DNA of 6,104 nt. It comes from an uncultured Lachnospiraceae bacterium (GTDB lineage: Bacteria > Bacillota > Clostridia > Lachnospirales > Lachnospiraceae). The position numbers were made by a program, and so were the translations under genes. Below, in pieces: positions 1-5,988 of this stretch (the stretch's first letter is position 1; every line of letters starts with the position of its first letter). The notes under the pieces are model-generated. The model made no database searches and was not told the origin of the DNA. It saw only the letters and a program-made list of their open reading frames with translations. The DNA lies in the NCBI GenBank assembly GCA_947653315.1, contig CANTGP010000199.1, positions 1-6,104 on the forward strand, written 5' to 3'.

Positions 1-89
1 CCTTATTCCTTATTTCTGCGCCGCGTTTCTCCATACCTTGACCTGCGGGGCGGCGCGGCGGCAGGTTTGCCGTTTGGTTTTGCCCGCTC
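1..89 (-). other. leuC downstream spacer, possible leuD ribosome binding site at edge
   Basis: This is non-coding spacer after the leuC stop, read on the minus strand. It includes a very GC-rich tract at about 43-66, with a weak CCTGC/GCAGG inverted repeat at its ends. At the window edge the minus strand reads AGAAATAAGGAATAAGG, which resembles a Shine-Dalgarno sequence. In Firmicutes leuD normally follows leuC directly, so I infer that this is the leuD translation start region with the ATG just outside the window. An ATG at 33-31 opens a short frame to the edge, but its product does not resemble LeuD. No U-tract follows the GC-rich tract, so it is not an intrinsic terminator. Confidence 0.35.
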
Positions 90-1352
90 CTATAACTGGC
101 AGGGACAGGATATTTTCCCCGTAACGGCGCTTGCCGCCGCAACCGCAGGACTGGCAAGGTAAATCTCCGATTTCACGTGTCCCATGCGCCCCACGAAATT
201 ACGGTTCGTGGTGGAAACGCAGCGCTCACCTTCCGCAAGGATTCCCATATATCCGCCAAGGCAGGGACCGCAGGTGGGCGTGCTGACAACCGCACCGGCC
301 TCCACAAAGGTCTTCAAAAGCCCTTCTTCCATTGCCTGTAAGTAGATTGCCTGTGTGGCGGGAATAATGATACAGCGCATTCCTTTTGCCACATGCCTGC
401 CCGCCAGCACTTTTGCCGCCATGCGCAGGTCGTCCAGCCGGCCGTTGGTACAGGAACCGATGACTACCTGGTCAATCTTGATGTCTTCCTTGATTTCGTC
501 AATGGTTTTCGTATTCTCCGGCAGATGGGGAAATGCCACCGTCGGGCGCAGGGTGCTTAAGTCGATGGTGTATTCCTCGTCATATACCGCATCTTCATCC
601 GCTTCGTATACCGTATACGGCTTTTGGGAATGCTCTTTCATATAGGCTTTTGCCAAATCATCCACCGGGAAAATCCCGTTTTTGCCCCCTGCTTCGATTG
701 CCATGTTGGCGATGGTGAAACGGTCGTCCATGGACAGGTTCGCAATGCCTTCGCCCGTAAATTCCATGGACTTGTACAGCGCGCCGTCCACACCGATTTT
801 TCCGATGATATGAAGGATTACGTCCTTGCCGCCAACCCATTGCTGCGGTTTGCCCACAAGGTTGAATTTTATCGCACCCGGTACCTTAAACCATGCCTTT
901 CCCGTCGCCATGCCTGCCGCCATATCCGTACTTCCCACACCGGTGGAAAATGCCCCCAGCGCGCCGTATGTACAGGTATGGGAGTCAGCGCCGATAATGA
1001 CATCCCCTGCCACCGTCAGCCCTTTCTCCGGCAGCAGCGCGTGTTCGATGCCCATTTCCCCAACCTCAAAATAATTCGTAATTTCATTGCGGCAGGCAAA
1101 TTCCCTCACACACTTGCAGTGCTCCGCCGACTTAATGTCCTTATTCGGTACGAAATGGTCCGGCACCAGCGCAATTTTGTCCTTGTCAAATACGCCTTCC
1201 ACCTTCATTTTTTCCATTTCCTTAATGGCAACCGGACTCGTAATGTCATTTCCGAGCACTAAGTCCAAGTCCGCCTCAATCAACTGTCCGGCCTCCACCC
1301 GTTCCAGTCCGGCATGTGCCGCCAAAATCTTCTGGGTCATTGTCATTCCCAT
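90..1352 (-). CDS. leuC: 3-isopropylmalate dehydratase large subunit
   Basis: LeuC and LeuD together convert 2-isopropylmalate to 3-isopropylmalate in cytosolic leucine synthesis. The product is 420 residues, the length of the shorter HacA/archaeal-like LeuC class rather than the roughly 466-residue E. coli class. The three Fe-S cluster ligands of the aconitase family are present: Cys301 in GSCTNGR, and Cys361 and Cys364 in TCGPCLGG. The active-site stretches DHFVPNKD (65-72) and [20 protein letters not shown] (121-140) are also present. I chose the ATG at 1352 because AGGAGG lies 9 bases upstream. An ATG 14 codons further upstream lies beyond that site and is rejected, and those at 1346 and 1340 are too far from it. 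The C-terminus carries two extra cysteines (SCPC). The gene is divergent from a LysR-type regulator gene, and leuD probably follows off the left edge. Confidence 0.97.
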   Translation of the reverse strand: MGMTMTQKILAAHAGLERVEAGQLIEADLDLVLGNDITSPVAIKEMEKMKVEGVFDKDKIALVPDHFVPNKDIKSAEHCKCVREFACRNEITNYFEVGEMGIEHALLPEKGLTVAGDVIIGADSHTCTYGALGAFSTGVGSTDMAAGMATGKAWFKVPGAIKFNLVGKPQQWVGGKDVILHIIGKIGVDGALYKSMEFTGEGIANLSMDDRFTIANMAIEAGGKNGIFPVDDLAKAYMKEHSQKPYTVYEADEDAVYDEEYTIDLSTLRPTVAFPHLPENTKTIDEIKEDIKIDQVVIGSCTNGRLDDLRMAAKVLAGRHVAKGMRCIIIPATQAIYLQAMEEGLLKTFVEAGAVVSTPTCGPCLGGYMGILAEGERCVSTTNRNFVGRMGHVKSEIYLASPAVAAASAVTGKISCPCQL

Positions 1353-1360
1353 GTTCCCGT

Positions 1361-1366
1361 TCCTCC
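1361..1366 (-). promoter_or_regulatory. leuC ribosome binding site
   Basis: The minus strand reads AGGAGG here, 9 bases before the ATG at 1352. It decides the leuC start against the longer frame that opens at 1394. Confidence 0.85.
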
Positions 1367-1423
1367 TGTCCTTGTGTTTTTCCCTGCTTAACAATTCTTA
1401 CAAACAATTCCTGACTGTCATAA

Positions 1424-1452
1424 ATTGTATCACATCCCGCCGGAAATGAAAA
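1424..1452 (-). promoter_or_regulatory. Predicted leuC promoter
   Basis: On the minus strand the -35 is TTTTCA (1452-1447), the spacer is 17 bases and the -10 is TACAAT (1429-1424). The -35 matches consensus at 4 of 6 positions and the -10 at 5 of 6, which fits a promoter needing an activator. Transcription would start near 1417, giving a leader of about 65 bases. That is too short for a T-box or attenuator. A dyad centred at 1482 sits 65 bp upstream of this start, the classical LysR-type recognition position. Confidence 0.6.
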
Positions 1453-1471
1453 ATAGTATCTGTTCATATCC

Positions 1472-1500
1472 ATTATAACTTGTAGTTATGGAAACGTCAT
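1472..1500 (-). promoter_or_regulatory. Alternative minus-strand promoter overlapping the operator
   Basis: The minus strand has a perfect TATAAT (1477-1472), 17 bases downstream of ATGACG (1500-1495, 4 of 6 to TTGACA). If used, it starts leuC transcription near 1465. The ATAACT/AGTTAT dyad overlaps its -10 and spacer, so a bound regulator would block it. It may serve as a basal or repressed promoter, or the TATAAT may be fortuitous in this AT-rich stretch. Confidence 0.35.
1475..1489. promoter_or_regulatory. Probable LysR-type regulator operator
   Basis: This is a perfect 6-bp inverted repeat, ATAACT-TGT-AGTTAT. It contains the LysR-family T-N11-A core (T1476 to A1488). It lies between divergent leuC and the regulator gene. 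It overlaps the regulator's -35 (1480-1485), as expected for autorepression, and lies about 65 bp upstream of the predicted leuC start, as expected for activation. The sequence is seen directly; the regulator that binds it is inferred. Confidence 0.65.
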
Positions 1501-1508
1501 GCTATAAT
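1480..1508 (+). promoter_or_regulatory. Promoter of the LysR-type regulator gene
   Basis: The -35 is TTGTAG (1480-1485), followed by 17 bases and a perfect TATAAT (1503-1508). The -10 is preceded by TGC, making an extended -10. Transcription would start near 1515, leaving about 29 bases of leader. The weak -35 lies inside the dyad operator. Confidence 0.75.
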
Positions 1509-1519
1509 TACTGAAAATT
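1505..1519 (+). promoter_or_regulatory. CodY-like box at the regulator promoter
   Basis: The 15-mer TAATTACTGAAAATT matches the Firmicutes CodY consensus AATTTTCWGAAAATT at 12 of 15 positions, with the whole right half intact. It covers the end of the -10 and the expected start site, where a bound repressor would block transcription. CodY responds to branched-chain amino acids, which fits this neighbourhood. Such AT-rich matches do arise by chance, and nothing in the window shows that this organism has CodY. Confidence 0.35.
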
Positions 1520-1528
1520 AGACCAAAA

Positions 1529-1533
1529 AGGAG
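1529..1533 (+). promoter_or_regulatory. Ribosome binding site of the LysR-type regulator gene
   Basis: AGGAG lies 10 bases before the ATG at 1544, and a second AGGA (1535-1538) lies 5 bases before it. Either supports the 1544 start. Confidence 0.7.
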
Positions 1534-1543
1534 CAGGATTTTC

Positions 1544-2503
1544 ATGGAACAGAACTTAAACCTTTACCGCATCTTTTACGAAGTGGCAAAATGCCGCAAT
1601 CTTTCCGCCGCGGCAAAAAAACTCTACATCAGCCAGCCTGCCGTCAGCAAATCAATTTCCCGCCTGGAAGAAAACCTGGGCGCCGTCCTGTTTTGCCGCA
1701 CCTCCCGCGGCGTCTCCTTAACACCGGAAGGCGAACTGCTCTGCCGCCATGTGGAAGAAGCGCTTACGGCATTACAATCCGGCGAAGAATCGCTGCGCGC
1801 CGCGCAGGGACAGGACATCCGCCGCCTTTCCATCGGCGTGAGCACCACACTCTGCAAATATGTCCTGCTCCCCCTGTTAAAAACCTTTATCCCCCAAAAC
1901 CCCAACATCAAAATCACCATTTCGTGCCGCCCCACTTTTGAAACCATCGCCGCCCTGCAAAACGCTTCCATCGATATCGGGCTGGTGGGAATCCCGGATA
2001 CCGCACCAAACGGCGCTCCGGTCTCCCCGGCTTCCGCTGTCGGCCATACCGTCACCTATCTGCCGTTAAAAAGCATTGCGGACATTTTCGTGGCCACCGA
2101 TGCTTACCTCGCCCCTTTCCTGACCGCACGCACGGACGGAATGCCGGAACACCGTTCCACGAAAGAAGACGCGGTTTTCCGGGAAGCCACCTTCATTATG
2201 CTGGACAGGAACAACATATCCCGCAAGCATACGGACGGCTTCCTTTCCCGCCACGGCATCGGGCTTTCCCATGTCATTGAGGTCAACAACATGGACCTGT
2301 CCATGGACTTTGCCCGCGCCGGGCTCGGCATCGCCTGCGTCATCAGCGATTTCGTAAAGGAAGACATAAAAAACGGAACCCTGCGGGAACTCCCCCTAAA
2401 CCACAGGATTCCGAAACGCCAAATCGGTTTCGCATATCCGTCCACCCTGCCTATAAGCAGCGCCATGGACACCTTCATCGGCTACTGCCGCTCCATGCTG
2501 TAA
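1544..2503 (+). CDS. LysR-family transcriptional regulator
   Basis: This is a 319-residue DNA-binding regulator of the LysR family. The N-terminal winged helix-turn-helix spans about residues 4-63. Its core is NLSAAAKKLYISQPAVSKSI (19-38), followed by LEENLG and the wing TSRGVSLTPEG. A linker helix occupies about 64-90 and the effector-binding domain runs from about 93 to the end, opening with RRLSIGVSTTLCKYVLLPLL. At 319 residues it is slightly longer than the usual 290-305; the extra length appears to sit near 151-170 and 194-210. It is transcribed divergently from leuC and shares an operator-like dyad with it, so control of leuC by a leucine-pathway intermediate is the best inference. It also converges on the cysteine-synthase-like gene, so a CysL-like sulfur role cannot be excluded. 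The effector is unknown. Confidence 0.93.
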   Translation: MEQNLNLYRIFYEVAKCRNLSAAAKKLYISQPAVSKSISRLEENLGAVLFCRTSRGVSLTPEGELLCRHVEEALTALQSGEESLRAAQGQDIRRLSIGVSTTLCKYVLLPLLKTFIPQNPNIKITISCRPTFETIAALQNASIDIGLVGIPDTAPNGAPVSPASAVGHTVTYLPLKSIADIFVATDAYLAPFLTARTDGMPEHRSTKEDAVFREATFIMLDRNNISRKHTDGFLSRHGIGLSHVIEVNNMDLSMDFARAGLGIACVISDFVKEDIKNGTLRELPLNHRIPKRQIGFAYPSTLPISSAMDTFIGYCRSML

Positions 2504-2517
2504 GGATGCAATCCTTA
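2501..2517. repeat. Palindrome joining two convergent stop codons
   Basis: TAAGGAT-GCA-ATCCTTA is a perfect 7-bp inverted repeat with a 3-base centre. Its first TAA is the stop of the LysR-type regulator gene on the plus strand. Its last TTA is the stop of the cysteine-synthase-like gene on the minus strand. Neither side is followed by a T-tract, so an efficient bidirectional intrinsic terminator is not evident, although a short hairpin could form at both RNA 3' regions. Confidence 0.6.
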
Positions 2518-3444
2518 TGCGAACAACGGCGTGGAAAAATACCGTTCCGCCGTGTCGGGCAGTACCGTAACCACCGTTTTCCCCTTCCCCAGCTTTTCCG
2601 CCATCTTTAATGCCGCCGCCACGTTGGTTCCGCTGGAAATACCGCACATGATGCCCTCCATGCGCGCCAAATCCTTAGCGGTGCGTATCGCTTCCTCGTC
2701 GGAAACCACGTAAACATCGTCATAAATCTTTTGGTTCAAATTCCCCGGAATCAGCCCGTCGCCGATTCCCATCTGCAAATGGGTACCTATGGTTCCCCCT
2801 GCAAGAATTGCCGCATTTTCCGGTTCCACCGCCCATATAAGGATTTCCGGGTTCTGCGCCTTTAACACCTCCCCGATGCCGCTGATGGTGCCGCCCGTCC
2901 CGATGCCGGAGCAGAAACCGTGGATGGGTCCCGCCACCTGCTCCATCAGTTCAAGCCCGGTGCGGTGCTTATGTACCATGGGATTTGCCGGATTTTCAAA
3001 CTGCTGCGGGATATAAACATGAGGATCCTCCTCTGCCATCCGCTCCGCCGTGGCAAGGCATTCGTCAATACACTCCCCGATATTGCCCGCATCATGGATG
3101 AGTACCACTTCCGCCCCGTAATGGCGCACCAGTTTCCGGCGTTCCTCACTGACGGAATCCGGCATAATGATTACCGTGCGGTATCCCCTGACCGCCCCGA
3201 TTAATGCCAGCCCGATTCCCTGGTTCCCGCTGGTGGGTTCCACAATGACCGTATCCTTATGAATCAGTCCCTCCTTCTCCGCCTGACGGATCATGTTGTA
3301 TGCCGTCCGCGTCTTAATGGAGCCTCCCACATTCAACCCTTCAAATTTTACGAGCACCTCCGCATTTTCCGGATTACTGTTCATACGGTTTAACCGTATC
3401 ATCGGCGTATGCCCGATGGCATCCAGTATATTATCGTATACCAT
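2515..3444 (-). CDS. Cysteine synthase-like PLP enzyme (variant active-site loop)
   Basis: This is a 309-residue fold-type II PLP enzyme of the O-acetylserine sulfhydrylase/cystathionine beta-synthase family, the usual length for CysK. Family hallmarks are GGSIKTR (41-46) with the Schiff-base Lys44, PTSGNQG (70-76), QQFENPANP (147-155), the phosphate loop GTGGT (182-186), GISSG (268-272) and LPDTAERY (295-302). CysK would make cysteine from O-acetylserine and sulfide in the cytosol. Three active-site positions differ from typical CysK: KTR instead of KDR, SGNQG instead of SGNTG, and MGIGDG (225-230) where QGIGAG is usual. The substrate may therefore differ, and I withhold a gene symbol. The start at 3444 is the only ATG giving the full family N-terminus. 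A GGAAAGGGG stretch lies 13 bases upstream, a long spacing. No convincing promoter is seen in the 166-bp gap before it. Confidence 0.85.
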   Translation of the reverse strand: MVYDNILDAIGHTPMIRLNRMNSNPENAEVLVKFEGLNVGGSIKTRTAYNMIRQAEKEGLIHKDTVIVEPTSGNQGIGLALIGAVRGYRTVIIMPDSVSEERRKLVRHYGAEVVLIHDAGNIGECIDECLATAERMAEEDPHVYIPQQFENPANPMVHKHRTGLELMEQVAGPIHGFCSGIGTGGTISGIGEVLKAQNPEILIWAVEPENAAILAGGTIGTHLQMGIGDGLIPGNLNQKIYDDVYVVSDEEAIRTAKDLARMEGIMCGISSGTNVAAALKMAEKLGKGKTVVTVLPDTAERYFSTPLFA

Positions 3445-3480
3445 AATCTTACGTCTGCCCCTTTCCTGCTTTTTTTATTT

Positions 3481-3538
3481 CCCGCGGGCAACGAGCCAAG
3501 CAGCCGCACTCGTGCGGATATTTGGCGACTGCCGCAGG
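3481..3538. repeat. Long imperfect palindrome upstream of the cysteine-synthase-like gene
   Basis: These 58 bases fold into one bulged hairpin on either strand. The tip is CCGCAC-TC-GTGCGG (3504-3517). A 4x4 internal loop leads to GCCAA/TTGGC (3495-3499 with 3522-3526). A second internal loop leads to CA/TG, and then GCGG/CCGC (3484-3487 with 3532-3535) and an outer CC/GG. The tract on the minus strand after it is A-rich, not T-rich, so it is not an intrinsic terminator of the upstream gene. It could be a dispersed REP-like palindromic element or a structured leader of the downstream gene. Confidence 0.6.
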
Positions 3539-3610
3539 AGCTTTGACCTTTACCGCTTATTTTCCCTGTTTTCCGTTCCCATACTTTCCGGTCCCGCCTT
3601 CCGGCACCGC

Positions 3611-4045
3611 TTAACGTTTCCCCATGCCGCACTTTTTTTCCAGAAAAACCAGCACAAGGCACCCTGCGCCGTAGCAGGCAAGGTCTTTTACGTCAAACGT
3701 GGAGCCAAGGACCAGCCGCGCCGCCCGTATGTGCTCCACTCCCAAAAGGGCCGCCAAATGAAAATACTGGCTGACTTCCACCGCCGCGGCAAAAAGAAAC
3801 ACCCAAAGGGGCAAATGCCCGATTCCGTCCGGAAACAACACCCGGATAAAAAAATACAAAAGAACCACCACCAGCATATCCCCCACATAAGGGCGTATGA
3901 ACCGGTCCCTCACATACAACGCAATCAGACATTCCACGGCAAACAACAGAACAAAAATTCCCGCAAAAATAAGTCTTTTCTTCCATTTTATTTTCCCGTT
4001 CCCCTGTACAGAACCGGAATCCGCACAAAAACCGGAATCTCCCAT
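3611..4045 (-). CDS. DUF2809-like integral membrane protein
   Basis: This is a 144-residue membrane protein of unknown function resembling the DUF2809 family. After a short polar N-terminus ending in KIKWKKR there are about four hydrophobic segments, at residues 25-44, 55-72, 79-95 and 120-136. The motifs RPYVGD (51-56), EVSQYFHL (90-97) and LGSTFDVKDL (113-122) are the ones I associate with this family. The ATG at 4045 is preferred because AGGAGG is 8 bases upstream of it; the in-frame ATG at 4051 leaves only 2 bases. The first residues come from an 18-bp tandem repeat (AACCGGAATC at 4012-4021 and 4030-4039) encoding DSGF and DSGS. The gene lies 91 bp beyond the ilvC stop with no clear promoter of its own, so readthrough from ilvC is possible. 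A link to amino acid synthesis is not shown. Confidence 0.8.
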   Translation of the reverse strand: MGDSGFCADSGSVQGNGKIKWKKRLIFAGIFVLLFAVECLIALYVRDRFIRPYVGDMLVVVLLYFFIRVLFPDGIGHLPLWVFLFAAAVEVSQYFHLAALLGVEHIRAARLVLGSTFDVKDLACYGAGCLVLVFLEKKCGMGKR

Positions 4046-4053
4046 CCGCATAA

Positions 4054-4059
4054 CCTCCT
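4054..4059 (-). promoter_or_regulatory. Ribosome binding site of the DUF2809-like gene
   Basis: A perfect AGGAGG on the minus strand lies 8 bases from the ATG at 4045 and only 2 bases from the ATG at 4051. It therefore decides the start in favour of 4045. Confidence 0.8.
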
Positions 4060-4082
4060 ACCCGCCATCCCTGACAAGTCAA

Positions 4083-4109
4083 ATGTCCCTGACGGAATGT
4101 CAGGGACAT
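4083..4109 (-). terminator. Hairpin after ilvC, probable terminator or processing site
   Basis: A perfect 11-bp stem (4083-4093 with 4099-4109, arm ATGTCCCTGAC) encloses a 5-base loop, 27 bases beyond the ilvC stop. On the minus strand it is followed by TTTGACTTG, a poor U-tract, so termination may be partial. A third copy of the stem core, TCCCTGAC at 4068-4075, could pair with 4099-4106 instead. Confidence 0.5.
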
Positions 4110-4136
4110 CTAAATTCCAAAATACCGAAACGAATC

Positions 4137-5159
<1,023 letters not shown>

Positions 5160-5165
5160 TCATTT

Positions 5166-5170
5166 CCTCC
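5166..5170 (-). promoter_or_regulatory. ilvC ribosome binding site
   Basis: GGAGG on the minus strand, 9 bases before the ilvC ATG. An ATG at 5163, between this site and the start, is out of frame. Confidence 0.8.
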
Positions 5171-5199
5171 GTTTGCTCTGTTTTCTTAAATACTTTATC

Positions 5200-5226
5200 A
5201 CTGAAAGGGTTTCCCCTAAGGTCAGT
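5200..5226 (-). other. Intercistronic RNA hairpin between ilvN and ilvC
   Basis: On the minus strand ACTGA pairs with TCAGT, and inside them AGGG pairs with CCCT around a GAAA tetraloop, a stable GNRA-type loop. It begins 10 bases after the ilvN stop. It is followed by GATAAAG rather than a T-tract, so it is not an intrinsic terminator. mRNA stabilisation, cleavage, or tuning of ilvC against ilvN are possible roles, all inferred. Confidence 0.5.
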
Positions 5227-5236
5227 CCTACCGACA

Positions 5237-5740
5237 TTAATCTTCCAAATAAGTCACGTTCTCAATCCCCCGGCCCAGTCCCGTAATACCGGTCCTTGCC
5301 AGCTCCAGGATTTCATAACCGTCTAACAGACTGATAAACGCCTCGATTTTGGACTGCGCGCCCGTCAGCTCCACCACAAGGCTTTCCGGCGCCACGTCAA
5401 CGATTTTCGCCCGAAAAATATCCGCCACCGAAATCACCGCCTGCCGTTCCTTCGCCGCCGCTTTCACCTTAATCAGCACCAGTTCCCGGTAGACACTGGC
5501 ATCCGGTTCCAAAATCTTAATATCCCGCACATCCACCAGTTTCTCCACCTGTTTTTCGATTTGATCCAAAATCTCGTCATCCCCCGACGTTACAATCGTA
5601 ATCCGCGTATACCTCGGATCCGCCGTCACGCCTGCCGTAATGCTCTCGATATTATACCCCCGCCTGGAAAACAGGCCGGAAATCCTGCTCAAAACGCCCG
5701 ATGTATTATCCACCAAAAGCTGAAATACTTTTTTATGCAT
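5237..5740 (-). CDS. ilvN: Acetolactate synthase small (regulatory) subunit
   Basis: This is the regulatory subunit of acetohydroxyacid synthase. It activates the catalytic subunit IlvB and gives feedback inhibition by valine. The product is 167 residues, within the usual 160-175. An N-terminal ACT domain (about 2-76) holds the valine-site region DNTSGVLSRISGLFSRRGYN (11-30), including Asn12 and Gly15. The C-terminal ALS_ss domain (about 83-158) contains RELVLIKV and the end motif ARTGITGLGRG (148-158). The start at 5740 is chosen because GGAGG lies 6 bases upstream and the first residues match the family. The frame stays open upstream to 6007, but that extension is proline-rich, crosses the promoter and is not coding. 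ilvB is not adjacent, which is unusual, so the catalytic subunit must be encoded elsewhere. ilvC follows after 80 bp. ilvN and ilvH share this family; the symbol ilvN is a convention. Confidence 0.95.
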   Translation of the reverse strand: MHKKVFQLLVDNTSGVLSRISGLFSRRGYNIESITAGVTADPRYTRITIVTSGDDEILDQIEKQVEKLVDVRDIKILEPDASVYRELVLIKVKAAAKERQAVISVADIFRAKIVDVAPESLVVELTGAQSKIEAFISLLDGYEILELARTGITGLGRGIENVTYLED

Positions 5741-5746
5741 GGCACT

Positions 5747-5751
5747 CCTCC
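5747..5751 (-). promoter_or_regulatory. ilvN ribosome binding site
   Basis: GGAGG on the minus strand lies 6 bases before the ATG at 5740. It fixes the start and rejects the long upstream extension. Confidence 0.85.
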
Positions 5752-5780
5752 GTTCCATTTCCATCCAACACTCGACATTT

Positions 5781-5809
5781 ATTTTAGCAACTGAATTGAG
5801 AAAAGTCAA
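5781..5809 (-). promoter_or_regulatory. ilvN-ilvC sigma-A promoter
   Basis: On the minus strand TTGACT (5809-5804), a 17-base spacer and TAAAAT (5786-5781) each match consensus at 5 of 6 positions. Transcription would start near 5774, with a leader of about 34 bases. That leaves no room for a T-box or leader-peptide attenuator, so control is likely by DNA-binding proteins or by valine inhibition of the enzyme. Confidence 0.8.
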
Positions 5810-5827
5810 TATGAACCTTCTTCTTGA

Positions 5828-5857
5828 GTTGACATATGGTAACAATTCAGCCTGAAT
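5828..5857. promoter_or_regulatory. Two dyads upstream of the ilvN promoter, candidate operators
   Basis: Dyad one is GTT-GA-CATATG-GT-AAC (5828-5843), centred about 62 bp upstream of the predicted ilvN start. Dyad two is ATTCAG-C-CTGAAT (5845-5857), centred about 77 bp upstream; with one bulged base its arms extend to AAC/GTT. Both are seen directly. Their position just above the -35 suits activator sites. Neither matches the ATAACT dyad near leuC, so the same regulator is not indicated. Confidence 0.4.
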
Positions 5858-5988
5858 GTTGTGTTTGGGGGCGGACGCACGGGAGGGATTTTTTGGCGGG
5901 GCGGCATGGATAATATTTGGAGATGATTCGTATTTTTTTCGGTGTAAGTCGTCACATATTTCACTGGGGAGGGGTGGGGGCTTGTCAC
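5858..5988. other. G-tract-rich spacer, no gene seen
   Basis: The stretch between the ilvN control region and the upstream gene's stop has no supported coding frame. The plus strand carries repeated G-runs: GGGGG, GGG, GGG and GGGG at about 5867-5901, and GGGGAGGGGTGGGGG at 5966-5980. T-runs occur near 5889-5894 and 5932-5939. I see no clear hairpin terminator for the gene ending at 5989. Confidence 0.5.

Noticed and set aside
624..1262. 212-codon plus-strand frame opposite leuC
   Set aside because: It is fully antisense to conserved leuC, with Cys/His/Arg-rich shadow composition and no family resemblance.
1353..1394. 14-codon upstream extension of leuC
   Set aside because: The AGGAGG ribosome binding site lies inside this extension, and the LeuC family starts at the later Met.
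3583..3600. T-box-like GGCGGGACCGG on the minus strand before the cysteine-synthase-like gene
   Set aside because: It only loosely resembles the T-box core, the upstream stem I region would be inside the DUF2809-like coding sequence, and no terminator/antiterminator pair follows.
5741..5774. T-box or leader-peptide attenuator before ilvN
   Set aside because: The predicted leader is only about 34 bases. No Leu/Val/Ile-rich small frame and no terminator hairpin are present.
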